64,000 bases of DNA, taken from contig NC_015676.1 in assembly GCF_000217995.1 (NCBI RefSeq), positions 2,029,708 through 2,093,707 of the forward strand. Direction: 5' to 3'. Made by a program: the position numbers and the translations under genes. Origin of the DNA: Methanosalsum zhilinae DSM 4017. Lineage in GTDB: Archaea; Halobacteriota; Methanosarcinia; Methanosarcinales; Methanosarcinaceae. The notes beneath the pieces are model-generated. The model worked only from the letters and a program-made list of their open reading frames with translations. It was not told the DNA's origin and searched no databases. Below, piece by piece: positions 38,478 to 47,286 of this stretch. The number at the start of each line of letters is the position of its first letter. The stretch's first letter is position 1.

Positions 38478-39497
38478 TTATTTATAGTACTCATCCCTCC
38501 CCTCAACAAGTGCCTTTACATTATCAAGCGGAGTATTTGGAGCGATACCACATCCTGGAGCGACTACATCTATTCCACCATCCAGGGCCTTTCTGACATC
38601 CTCCCGCACTTTCTCGGGGGTACCGCTAAGCAGTGAGAACGGACTTGATACATTACCCACCAGTGTCACCCGATCACCAACGGTGTCCTTTGCAGCCTTT
38701 ACATCAGCAACCTTCTCCTCAATACTTAGAGCCTCAAATTTACAGTCTGCCATCATATCCAGTATAGGGGTCACATTACCACAGACATGCAGAACAGTGG
38801 CAGAATTTACACTCTCTGCGAATTTTTCAAGTCTTGGTTTGAGTCTGGTCTTGAAATCATTGGGGTTCATAAGGTCAGGTGAAGCTACCGGATCTGCAAC
38901 ACATATAACATCTGCTCCGTTTTTGACAAGACCATTTGCATATTCAATGCATGCATCTGTAGCAAAATCAAGTATAGCTTCAAAATCATCAGGTTTTTTT
39001 ATTGACCATTTCATGAACTTGCTCACACTGCAAAGATCAGAAGCAAGAGTCACTGGTCCTTCCATACCGGCAATCAGTGGTACATTTTCACCTACCCTGT
39101 CTCTGGCTATCTTTGCAGCCTCAAAAACTGCAGGTATCCTGCCAGTTTCCAGGAGATTGTCAGGCATTTTCAGATCATCTGTCCCGCGTGTATATGGATG
39201 ATCTGTAATCGATGGCTGTCTGTTCTTTGTGCCCATGTTCACCCCGCACCCCATAGCTTCAGCAAGTACTGTAAGACAGTAGGGATAACGCACTGCCTCA
39301 AGTCCTGCAATCTCATGAGAGGCAAGTGCAAGCTTTGCCATTTTTTCAGGGTCACTGTGTGCCTCAGGCCATGCAGCATCTGTTGCATCCATCAATTCTA
39401 CTATAGCGGTCTGTGTAACTGAAACCGCAGGTGCTTTATCTACAGGTTTTGCCTGTAATGCATTCAACAGTCTTTCTTTAAGATTTAAATCAGTCAT
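38478..39497 (-). CDS. mtaA: Methylcobamide:coenzyme M methyltransferase MtaA
   Basis: The 339-residue protein is of the uroporphyrinogen decarboxylase-like fold. The zinc site is His and Cys in TVLHVCGN and Cys in APGCGIAP. It moves the methyl group from MtaC to coenzyme M, making methyl-CoM for methanogenesis. Its position, next to the activase and the mtaCB copies, favours MtaA over the methylamine-specific MtbA. GGAG precedes the ATG. It is the first gene of the mtaA-activase-COG0523 operon. Confidence 0.93.
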   Translation of the reverse strand: MTDLNLKERLLNALQAKPVDKAPAVSVTQTAIVELMDATDAAWPEAHSDPEKMAKLALASHEIAGLEAVRYPYCLTVLAEAMGCGVNMGTKNRQPSITDHPYTRGTDDLKMPDNLLETGRIPAVFEAAKIARDRVGENVPLIAGMEGPVTLASDLCSVSKFMKWSIKKPDDFEAILDFATDACIEYANGLVKNGADVICVADPVASPDLMNPNDFKTRLKPRLEKFAESVNSATVLHVCGNVTPILDMMADCKFEALSIEEKVADVKAAKDTVGDRVTLVGNVSSPFSLLSGTPEKVREDVRKALDGGIDVVAPGCGIAPNTPLDNVKALVEGRDEYYK

Positions 39498-39549
39498 TAT
39501 AACTCCTTCTCCTAGACTATATCCTTGATCTAAAAGAAGTACATATAGT

Positions 39550-39610
39550 ATACTTCCTTTCTTATTAGGTAATATTCAATCCAATCTACTCACAATGAAC
39601 ATATGTTCAT
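39550..39610 (-). promoter_or_regulatory. mtaA 5' leader with end hairpin and two conserved blocks
   Basis: On the minus strand the leader begins with the perfect 16-bp palindrome ATGAACATATGTTCAT (39595-39610). After three bases comes GAGTAGATTGGA (39580-39591, extended by TTGAA), then GAAAGGAAGTAT (39550-39561). The TATA box at 39636-39643 places the start of the message at the palindrome. The spacing of hairpin and first block is the same as at mtaC1. Confidence 0.65.
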
Positions 39611-39635
39611 CATTACATAAACTGTAATTTAATTA

Positions 39636-39643
39636 TATATAAA
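39636..39643 (-). promoter_or_regulatory. TATA box of the mtaA operon
   Basis: TTTATATA on the minus strand, 25 bases before the leader palindrome. From here to the CysRS-like gene at 40093 the sequence is about 450 bases of very AT-rich DNA with no coding frame; it probably holds regulator sites for mtaA and the promoter of the next gene. Confidence 0.6.
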
Positions 39644-40092
39644 TATTTCTTTTGTGCATTTTTAATATATAAAGATATCCATACATATTTAACAAATTGA
39701 CATTCCTGTTTATCTTCAAAAAGTAGTCTTTTGCTATTGAATTTTAAGATGAGAATTAATATTCAAATATAATTCAAGATTATTAAACCGAATGTTTTAT
39801 ATAATATTGTTGAAAATTCTGATTTAATTAGACATATATATTCATTTCTATATTTATATGAATATAAACAAATATAATCATATAGTAAAGTGTAGTTAGA
39901 ATCATATTTTCAGATCATTGCTCACACTACATAAATATTATATAGCAAATTATATATATCTAATTGGCTCAGATTTCGATTTTAATTTGAGAGCACATAC
40001 CTTACCATATCCTTTCGGATAAATATTAGCAAAAGGTCATATTTTTTGAAAAAATATAACTCTACATACCACCAGATTAAAAATAACAGCTA

Positions 40093-41361
40093 ATGCATAT
40101 TTCAGGAGATCAGACCATAACACTCAAAATATACAATAGCCTCACCGGCAGAAAAGATAATTTCCAGCCATTAAATGGCAATACAGTGGAAATGTTTACC
40201 TGTGGACCTTCAATATACAGGATTCCACATCTGGGCAATTACAGAACACTGCTGCTGGCAGATGTTCTGGCAGAGTATCTTAAATACCGGGGATTTAGTA
40301 CCATACATGCACTCAACTTTACTGATATCGAAGATAAAGCCATCAAAGAAGCAGAAAGCAATAACATGGCAATGTTAGAACTTGTTGACTATGTTGCCGA
40401 TAGAACCCTAAATGAAATGGAAACCATCGGAGTCAAGCCAACCTATAACCCCAGATCCTCAAAAAGCATAGATGCTGCAGTAGAGATTATTGAGGGATTG
40501 CTCAATAAAGGATATGCATACTGGTATAAAGGCAATGTGTATTTCAGGCTGGAAAGGTTTGCTGAATACGGTAAACTTGCGGGTATAAAAAAATCTGAAA
40601 TTCCTGAACAGAAAAAAAGATTTCACAGGGATACCTATCCAGGCAATCCCCGAAATATCGGGGATTTTATTCTCTGGCATGGATACAGAAAAAACGATAA
40701 CGTTTACTGGGATACACCGATAGGAAGAGGAAGACCATCATGGAATGTCCAGGACTCTGCAATGATACTGAAAACAATGGGTTCTTCAATCGACATAATG
40801 TGTGGTGGAGAGGACAGCCTGGCAAGACATCATGATTACAATATAGCAGTTATGGAATCATATACTGATAAGAAAATGGCCCGATACTGGATACATTGCA
40901 GTCATCTTCTGGCTGGTGGAAAAAAAATGTCAAAAAGCAGAGATAATATTATTCTTCTGGAAGATCTGCTCAAAAATGGATATACGCCTGAGGAAATAAG
41001 ATTCTTCCTTATATATGGCCACTACAGGCAAAAACTCAATTTCACATACAAAAATATAGATAAGTCCAGTGAAAAACTCAAATCTGCACATGAGATGATC
41101 AGGAAGATACAAGCCATCACAGAAAATAAAGGAAGACAGGTTCATAGAACTCAGAAAGAAGACGAAATTGAAACTGCTTTCATTCAGATGATGGATGATG
41201 ATCTGAATGTAGGGGAAGGTTTTGATACTATCTTCAGAAAACTTTCACAGATCAGGAAATCGGGATACAATATCAGTGTCAGGGAGGCTGGGGAACTTAT
41301 CGATTCTGTACAAAAAATTGATCAGGTGCTCAAGATAGGTCTCTTAGATATTAGACAATAA
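40093..41361 (+). CDS. Divergent cysteinyl-tRNA synthetase-like protein
   Basis: The 422-residue protein is clearly a CysRS relative: CGPSIYRIPHLGN at the front (HIGH as HLGN), GRPSWNVQDSAM, HHDYN and KKMSKS. Two of the four zinc ligands that select cysteine in CysRS are changed: Cys37 and His246 remain, but Asp221 stands where GWHIECSAM has Cys, and Asn250 where HHENE has the last Glu. It stops after the DALR-type helical domain and lacks the C-terminal anticodon-binding part, so it is about 50 residues short. It could therefore be an amino-acid ligase, like MshC in mycothiol synthesis, or a synthetase with another substrate. Normal CysRS function is doubtful. Confidence 0.75.
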   Translation: MHISGDQTITLKIYNSLTGRKDNFQPLNGNTVEMFTCGPSIYRIPHLGNYRTLLLADVLAEYLKYRGFSTIHALNFTDIEDKAIKEAESNNMAMLELVDYVADRTLNEMETIGVKPTYNPRSSKSIDAAVEIIEGLLNKGYAYWYKGNVYFRLERFAEYGKLAGIKKSEIPEQKKRFHRDTYPGNPRNIGDFILWHGYRKNDNVYWDTPIGRGRPSWNVQDSAMILKTMGSSIDIMCGGEDSLARHHDYNIAVMESYTDKKMARYWIHCSHLLAGGKKMSKSRDNIILLEDLLKNGYTPEEIRFFLIYGHYRQKLNFTYKNIDKSSEKLKSAHEMIRKIQAITENKGRQVHRTQKEDEIETAFIQMMDDDLNVGEGFDTIFRKLSQIRKSGYNISVREAGELIDSVQKIDQVLKIGLLDIRQ

Positions 41362-42133
41362 GTCTTCTTTTCATGAGATTTATCGACAGAACGAAAAATA
41401 TCACAGTCACTATAATGATCCATCCCAGATTTAAAAGAAGAGACATATCAGCTACTCCAAAAGTCAGTGATCTTGCAATGATCACCAGATGCGTAAGTGG
41501 TAGAAATATCAGTGCAAAATACTGAACCGGTACAGGTAAAAGGTCCAGGGGAAAGAAGGTACCGCTAAAGAGGAACATGGGGGTTATGAACAGTGTTGCC
41601 GGATATGTAAGCGATACAATATTTGGAGCAATTGCAGTAAAGCACATGGCAATACCTGCAAAAAGCAGTCCTGCCAGAAAGGCCAGGGGAATGATCAGCA
41701 ATGATGCAGGAAGATCGATCAGACCAAATGCTGCAAGTACAGGCAGCATGATGGTGGCACTGATGAAACTTCGTGTGGCACCCCAGATAAGTTCACCCAC
41801 AATCACCTCATCAATGTTAAGTGGAGTGGCTATAATTGCATCAAAAGTCTTCTGAAAATACATTCTCACATAGGAAGCATATGTACATTCAAAAAACGAG
41901 GAATACATTATAGATACTGAGATCAGGGCAGGAGCAATGTACTGGGCATAGGACACACCTTCAATTTCATCAACAAATACCCCAAGGCCAAATCCCAGTG
42001 CAAGCAGGTACATTATAGGTTCCAGAAACGGTGGAATTACATTCAATTTTATTGTTTTCCTGAAAACATCCCAGTTCCTGAGCCAGACCTTGAACACACG
42101 ATAGCTTATGTCAGGCAGCTGAAAATATCGCAT
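41351..42133 (-). CDS. ABC-2 type transporter permease
   Basis: The protein of 260 residues, starting MRYFQLPDISYRVFKVWLRN, has six predicted membrane helices and the DrrB/NodJ family layout, with FFECTYASYVRMYFQKTFDAIIATPLN between helices 2 and 3. It forms the membrane part of an exporter with the ATPase upstream. The ATG follows AGGGAG at a good distance, five bases after the ATPase stop; the reading frame continues upstream inside the ATPase gene. Its 3' end overlaps the CysRS-like gene by 11 bases in convergent orientation. The substrate is unknown. Confidence 0.88.
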   Translation of the reverse strand: MRYFQLPDISYRVFKVWLRNWDVFRKTIKLNVIPPFLEPIMYLLALGFGLGVFVDEIEGVSYAQYIAPALISVSIMYSSFFECTYASYVRMYFQKTFDAIIATPLNIDEVIVGELIWGATRSFISATIMLPVLAAFGLIDLPASLLIIPLAFLAGLLFAGIAMCFTAIAPNIVSLTYPATLFITPMFLFSGTFFPLDLLPVPVQYFALIFLPLTHLVIIARSLTFGVADMSLLLNLGWIIIVTVIFFVLSINLMKRRLIV

Positions 42134-42138
42134 CTTTT

Positions 42139-43047
42139 TCACTCCCTGAGTTTTCTTCCTGTAATCTTTAAGAATACATCCTCCAGGGTTGCCTGACGGG
42201 CAGTTATCCTGCTCAAAGAACACTGACCCATGATCTGCTTCATAACCTTTTCAGGATCATTGGTATAAACATGTATCATCTCCCCTGCTATATCAAATGA
42301 CATGCCATTTTTATTGAGGCATTTCAGAGCCTGGGGATCATAATTCAGTTCAAGTATATCAGTTCCTATATGCTCATTCACAATTTCCTTAGGTTTTCCT
42401 TCGATCAGGATCTTTCCATGATCCATTATTACCAGTCTGTCACACAGATATGATGCTTCTTCCAGATAATGGGTGGTAAGAACAATTGTAACTTTTCTAT
42501 GTTTAAGGCCCATTATCCTGTCCCATAATATATGCCGTGCCTGGGGATCCAGGCCAACAGTAGGTTCGTCCAGCACCAGCAGTGATGGATTATTTATCAG
42601 AGATCTTGCAAGAATCAGACGCCTTTTCATTCCACCTGAAAGGCTTTCTGTCATTGTATCCTTCCTGTCCTGGAGATGAACAAAATCCAGCAATTCATTG
42701 ATTCTCTTTTCAGCTTCTTGTGGTGGAATATCAAAATACCTTGAATAAACCAGCAGGTTTTCATATACAGTAAAATCCGGATCCAGATTGTTTTCCTGGG
42801 GAACAACACCCATCTTATGTTTTATCTTCCTTTCATTTGATTCCACATCCAACCCCATTACCTCCAGTCTGCCGGATGTCTTAGGAGATACGCACTGGAT
42901 CATTTTCATAACAGTGGTTTTACCTGCTCCGTTTGGCCCCAGAAAGCCATATATTTCCCCTTCCTCAACAGTGAAATCTATCTGATCGACAGCTATAAAA
43001 CTATCAAATTTTTTAATCAGCTTTTGAGCAACAATTACAGAAGATAT
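42139..43047 (-). CDS. ABC-2 exporter ATPase, apparently starting at ATA
   Basis: A protein of about 302 residues with Walker A GPNGAGKTT, signature SLSGGMKRRLILARSL, Walker B LLVLDEPTVGLDP and switch TTHYLEEA, as in DrrA/CcmA exporters. The first ATG in the frame (42909) would cut off Walker A. Reading back, coding sense continues (VIVAQKLIKKF) up to a TGA at about 43053, with no ATG, GTG or TTG between. GGGGTG sits seven bases before an ATA at 43047, which would give MSSVIVAQKL. So the start is ATA, or a start codon has been mutated. Confidence 0.8.
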   Translation of the reverse strand: MSSVIVAQKLIKKFDSFIAVDQIDFTVEEGEIYGFLGPNGAGKTTVMKMIQCVSPKTSGRLEVMGLDVESNERKIKHKMGVVPQENNLDPDFTVYENLLVYSRYFDIPPQEAEKRINELLDFVHLQDRKDTMTESLSGGMKRRLILARSLINNPSLLVLDEPTVGLDPQARHILWDRIMGLKHRKVTIVLTTHYLEEASYLCDRLVIMDHGKILIEGKPKEIVNEHIGTDILELNYDPQALKCLNKNGMSFDIAGEMIHVYTNDPEKVMKQIMGQCSLSRITARQATLEDVFLKITGRKLRE

Positions 43048-43144
43048 ACAGCGTCACCCCTTTACAACATATCACAAAGACACTTTCACCCGAATACCTT
43101 TATTTTTAGATGGTATCCAGGAATCCAATATCAAATACAATTTA

Positions 43145-43474
43145 TTATTCAATCTCATGGAACGGGACCTGTTCCAGCTTTTCAGGGTCTGTAACATCCT
43201 TATGTACATAAAGTTGGCACCAGCAGGTCTTCATAGCATCAAAGTGCTTGCGATGATAGGGTATGCAGGGACAGACAAGTTTCATCCTCTCCTCCCTTGA
43301 TTCCGGTAGTGCCTGACATGGACAGAAAGGTGCTCCCATCTTCTGCTCAATTTTTACTTCCTGCTCCAGTAAAAAATCAACAAGTTCTTCATCCGGGTTG
43401 AATTTATAGCCCAGTGGATCAATGATTCTCTGGAACAATTCTCTCAGTTTCTTTTTACGTTCCCGGATACTCAT
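43145..43474 (-). CDS. Ferredoxin-thioredoxin reductase catalytic subunit-like protein
   Basis: The 109-residue protein has the three FTR motifs CPC, CPC and CWC (FCPCQ near 52, VCPCIP near 69, TCWCQ near 84), which hold a [4Fe-4S] cluster and the redox disulfide. FTR passes electrons from ferredoxin to thioredoxin-like proteins. It is the last gene of a three-gene operon and overlaps the glutaredoxin gene by four bases, so the glutaredoxin-like protein is the likely partner. No plant-type variable subunit is present, as usual in archaea. Confidence 0.9.
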   Translation of the reverse strand: MSIRERKKKLRELFQRIIDPLGYKFNPDEELVDFLLEQEVKIEQKMGAPFCPCQALPESREERMKLVCPCIPYHRKHFDAMKTCWCQLYVHKDVTDPEKLEQVPFHEIE

Positions 43475-43734
43475 TCAACCTCTTCCTCCAGGCCAAGAAG
43501 CTGTGCATATTTTTTGGGATTGTAACCAACCACAACCTCATCTCCAATTTTCACAAAAGGAGTTGCAGTCGTGCCACCTGAATTTTTCATATCACTGAGT
43601 ATCTCTTTACGGCTTTCCTTATCTTCCAGGTCATAATCCACATATTCATAAGGAATATTTTTCTCCTCAAAGAATTCCTTTGCCTTTTTACACCATGGAC
43701 AGGTACTTAAGGTATACATAAATACTTTTTTCAC
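43471..43734 (-). CDS. Glutaredoxin-like protein
   Basis: The protein of 87 residues has the active site CPWC (STCPWCKKAKEFF) and the family's TATPFVKIGDE cis-proline region. I start at GTG, which overlaps the Rieske stop (GTGA) and has GGTG eight bases upstream, giving VKKVFMYTLS. An open frame continues 17 codons upstream within the Rieske gene and is less likely. It probably exchanges disulfides with the FTR-like protein encoded next. Confidence 0.9.
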   Translation of the reverse strand: MKKVFMYTLSTCPWCKKAKEFFEEKNIPYEYVDYDLEDKESRKEILSDMKNSGGTTATPFVKIGDEVVVGYNPKKYAQLLGLEEEVE

Positions 43735-44081
43735 AGTTTTACACCTTCCATATCGATCATTATCTTCTGGTTGGATACCATGCATCTGAAAACCGGGATT
43801 TTTATCTCCTTTGCCACCAGAAACTCGCCAGTCCTGATATCAAATATCCAGTCATGGCAGGGACATTTGATTGTATATCCATCAAGAGTTCCTCTTGAAA
43901 GGGGACATTCCATATGAGCGCATTTATTGGAAACCGCGTATATTTTCCCAGACTTTTTAACAAGCATGATGGAAGTTCTGTTAACAGAAACAGATACCGG
44001 TGATTCTTCCTTCAGATCCTTTTCATCCATTACATAAACCCATGATCCTGCAGATATTACCTGCACCCCCTTTATATCCAT
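43731..44081 (-). CDS. Rieske [2Fe-2S] protein
   Basis: The 116-residue soluble protein has a single Rieske domain: CAHMECPLSRG and CPCHDWIFD supply the two Cys and two His ligands. It resembles NirD and Rieske ferredoxins rather than membrane bc-complex subunits, since there is no membrane helix. It starts the Rieske-glutaredoxin-FTR operon. The partner enzyme is not in the window. Confidence 0.9.
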   Translation of the reverse strand: MDIKGVQVISAGSWVYVMDEKDLKEESPVSVSVNRTSIMLVKKSGKIYAVSNKCAHMECPLSRGTLDGYTIKCPCHDWIFDIRTGEFLVAKEIKIPVFRCMVSNQKIMIDMEGVKL

Positions 44082-44252
44082 GTTAAACTGGTATTTCTGT
44101 ACATATTAATGTTTCCACAAACGTATGAAATAGATCTGCCGCAAACAATATATCATCTGTAGCCAATATTGACCTCAGGGACGTCAGGGGATAATTAGTG
44201 GTTTCACAATTTCATATTCCAGATTCCGATTAGTATCTATGGGGTAATTGAT

Positions 44253-46367
44253 ATGAGATCCGGTAGCAGCAATAAGCCAAACAGGCTCATTCATGAGAAC
44301 AGTCCGTACCTGCTCCAGCATGCCTATAATCCAGTTGACTGGTATCCATGGGGAAAAGAAGCATTTCAGACAGCCAGACAGAAGAACATTCCTGTCTTTC
44401 TTTCAATTGGATATTCTACATGCCACTGGTGCCATGTAATGGAAGAGGAGTCATTTGAAGACCCTAAAATCGCAGATATGATGAACAGGACCTTTATCTG
44501 CATAAAGGTGGACAGAGAAGAGAGGCCTGACATTGATAGTATGTACATGAAGATCTGCCAGCAGATGACAGAAAGATGTGGCTGGCCAATGACAGTAATA
44601 ATGACCCCTGGAAAGGTACCATTTTTTATATCCACGTATGTTCCAAAAAAGAGCGGTCTTGCAGGAATAGGTATGGCTGATCTGATTCCACAGATAGCCG
44701 AGATCTGGAAGACACGCCAGGATGAAATTGTGAATAAGACCGAAGAGATCAAACAGAGACTGAATAGAATAACTGCAGCCCCTGAAGGAGCAGAATATAT
44801 TTCACCCAAAGATGTCATTCAAAAGGGCTACCATTTACTTGCCCATTATTACGATCAAAATTATGGGGGATTTGGCAGGGCACCTAAATTCCCGGCTCCC
44901 CATAACATAATGTTCCTGCTTCGCCACTGGAATTACACCGGCAACACTGATGCTCTGAAAATGGCAGAAACGACCCTTACATCCATGCAGCTTGGAGGCA
45001 TATTTGACCATGTAGGATATGGTTTTCACAGGTATTCAACCGATGAAAAATGGAAACTACCCCATTTTGAAAAAATGTTAAATGATCAGGCACTGCTCGC
45101 ACTTGCATACACTGAAGCCTATCAGGCCACCGGAAAGAAAGTATATGAAAATACAGCCAGAAAGATCCTTAGATATGTCCTGAGGGACATGAGATCAGAG
45201 AAAGGTGGTTTCTATTCTGCAGAAGATGCAGATAGCGAAGGGGTGGAAGGCAAATTCTATCTATGGACAGAAGATGAAATCCGCTACATACTGACCCCAG
45301 AAGAGGCGGATCTGGTATGCAGGGTATTCAATGTGAAAAGGGAAGGAAACTTTGCAGAAGAATCTACCGGCAAACTTACAGGAAACAATATTCTCTATAT
45401 GAAAGGTGAAACGTCAGAAATAGTTGAACCTACTGAAAAAGAAAATGAAGAGATACAAAAATTGCTTAATCAGGCCCTTGATAAGCTATATGAAGTACGT
45501 TCTGCCCGTGTACATCCACTTAAAGATGATAAAATATTAACCGACTGGAACGGGCTTATGATTGCAGCACTGGCAAAGGCCAGTGGAGCATTTCAGGAAC
45601 CAGAGTATGTAGAATATGCAAAAACATGTACCAAATTCATTCTTGATAATATGTATGATGGATCCGGCAAGCTGTTACATAGATATCATCGGGAAAACGC
45701 TGGAATCGATGGATTTGTTGATGATTACGCTGCATTTGTCTGGGGCCTTATAGAGCTCTATGAAGCAACCTTTGAGGAAAAATATCTTCAGAAAGCCCTG
45801 GAAATCAATGATTATTTTATATCACATTTCCAGGATGAAAAGGGCAGAGGATTCTATTTTACATCTAATGACAGATCTGGAGACCTAATCGTGCGCAGCA
45901 TGGAAATATGCGACACTTCCATGCCTTCAGGAAACTCTATGGCAGTTCTCAATATTCTAAGACTTGCAAAAATGACTGGCGATCATAATCTCGAATCAGT
46001 TGCCTCAGAGGCTATCAGACATCTGGCAGCTGCTATTTCTCATAATCCGATTTCTTCCACATATCTGCTTTCAGCCTTTTATTTTGCATCTGAACCCGGC
46101 TGCGAGGTTGTTATTGCAGCAGAGATAGATAATGCAAAAGATATGATCGAAGCATTACAGACAAATTTTATTCCACAATGTGTATATCTTCTCAGACCTG
46201 CAGATTCGTCGGAATCGTTCACCGAAACTATCGGATATTTGAAAGAAATGAAAGGTATCAATGGCAGACCTGCCGCATATGTATGCAGAAACTATACATG
46301 CAGTAGTCCAGTTACTGATGCTGTTGAGATGATGGACCTTATTGAATATGGAAAAAAGAACCATTAA
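44253..46367 (+). CDS. DUF255 thioredoxin-domain protein (YyaL/SSP411 family)
   Basis: The 704-residue protein starts with a thioredoxin-like domain (about 1-180) bearing [17 protein letters not shown] and the active site CHWCHVM, followed by an (alpha/alpha)6 barrel resembling GlcNAc 2-epimerase. This is the conserved SPATA20/YyaL family, whose activity is unknown. Its position, divergent from the Rieske-glutaredoxin-FTR operon, suggests a redox link. All family motifs are intact. Confidence 0.92.
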   Translation: MRSGSSNKPNRLIHENSPYLLQHAYNPVDWYPWGKEAFQTARQKNIPVFLSIGYSTCHWCHVMEEESFEDPKIADMMNRTFICIKVDREERPDIDSMYMKICQQMTERCGWPMTVIMTPGKVPFFISTYVPKKSGLAGIGMADLIPQIAEIWKTRQDEIVNKTEEIKQRLNRITAAPEGAEYISPKDVIQKGYHLLAHYYDQNYGGFGRAPKFPAPHNIMFLLRHWNYTGNTDALKMAETTLTSMQLGGIFDHVGYGFHRYSTDEKWKLPHFEKMLNDQALLALAYTEAYQATGKKVYENTARKILRYVLRDMRSEKGGFYSAEDADSEGVEGKFYLWTEDEIRYILTPEEADLVCRVFNVKREGNFAEESTGKLTGNNILYMKGETSEIVEPTEKENEEIQKLLNQALDKLYEVRSARVHPLKDDKILTDWNGLMIAALAKASGAFQEPEYVEYAKTCTKFILDNMYDGSGKLLHRYHRENAGIDGFVDDYAAFVWGLIELYEATFEEKYLQKALEINDYFISHFQDEKGRGFYFTSNDRSGDLIVRSMEICDTSMPSGNSMAVLNILRLAKMTGDHNLESVASEAIRHLAAAISHNPISSTYLLSAFYFASEPGCEVVIAAEIDNAKDMIEALQTNFIPQCVYLLRPADSSESFTETIGYLKEMKGINGRPAAYVCRNYTCSSPVTDAVEMMDLIEYGKKNH

Positions 46368-46411
46368 CGAATTTTAAATCGATCAATTGAGAATGAACCG
46401 GAAAATATTGA

Positions 46412-46486
46412 TGGGGCCGCGGAGATTTGAACTCCGGTCGCAAGACCCCCAGCCTTACAGGATCGTCCAGGCTACCCTACGGCCCC
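46412..46486 (-). tRNA. tRNA-Pro (anticodon GGG)
   Basis: On the minus strand the cloverleaf has acceptor arms GGGGCCG and CGGCCCC, D stem GGGT/ATCC, an anticodon loop CTGGGGG giving anticodon GGG after U33, and T arm CGGAG-TTCAAAT-CTCCG. The discriminator base is A and CCA is not encoded. It lies 44 bases after the DUF255 gene in the convergent sense. I see no intron. Confidence 0.88.
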
Positions 46487-46550
46487 TCGACAGTTAATCA
46501 TATCGAAGGTATTACTACAGATATATCTTTCACTATTTCATCTTTTCTAA

Positions 46551-47273
46551 TCAGGACTGCATTCTATTCCATGTTCTGTAGGCTTCGAGTATCTCTTTGC
46601 CTTCAACAAACACCAGTCCATTATCCTCTGCATACCGGATGGCATCTTCTTTTGACAGGGCAAGGCCATTATGATCATCCAGCATCTCACATATAGCCAT
46701 TGCAGGTGTTATACCTGCCATCTTTGTAAGTGCAACAGATAGTTCGGTTTGTCCGCACCGATCATCCAGCAAATCCTCTGCAGCTCTCAGTAATGCAACA
46801 TGGCCTGGGGTTCTAAACTCTGAACCAAATTTAACATCTATCCCTTCCATTACATCACGAACAATTTCTCCAATTCGGGATATTGTCAGTGCCCGGTCAT
46901 TATCAGGTATGCCTGTCCGGGTATTTCTGTGGTTTACCCATAGAGAGAAAGATGAGCGTGAATCATATTCTATGTCACCACTTTTTTCAATAATTCCTGC
47001 AAGTGCGGGATTGACCGTTGCAGCATCACGCAGCATGTCTGCCATAAATACAAGCCCGAGCTTTTCAGAAGCATCCGGACCTACTGAAACACATATCAGC
47101 CCCCCTCCGTCCTTGCGCATAACTCTTACATCAGAAGGATTTACTGAAAGGGCAGGTATTGCAAAATCAGTTTCTTCCTCCCTCCCTTCCATATCAAATA
47201 GCAGAATCATCTTTCCTTGTCTGAGTGACTCAAGTGCTCTCTTAACATTTTCACTGAAACTATCATAGTTCAT
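46551..47273 (-). CDS. ribB: 3,4-dihydroxy-2-butanone 4-phosphate synthase
   Basis: The 240-residue protein has the RibB motifs LLFDMEGREEETDF (metal and substrate acids) and SEFRTPGHVALLRAAE. It makes the four-carbon unit for riboflavin from ribulose 5-phosphate. It lies 13 bases after ribK on the same strand, so flavin genes are grouped. The stand-alone domain without GTP cyclohydrolase II is the archaeal form. Confidence 0.95.
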   Translation of the reverse strand: MNYDSFSENVKRALESLRQGKMILLFDMEGREEETDFAIPALSVNPSDVRVMRKDGGGLICVSVGPDASEKLGLVFMADMLRDAATVNPALAGIIEKSGDIEYDSRSSFSLWVNHRNTRTGIPDNDRALTISRIGEIVRDVMEGIDVKFGSEFRTPGHVALLRAAEDLLDDRCGQTELSVALTKMAGITPAMAICEMLDDHNGLALSKEDAIRYAEDNGLVFVEGKEILEAYRTWNRMQS

Positions 47274-47286
47274 ACTTTCAATCTCC

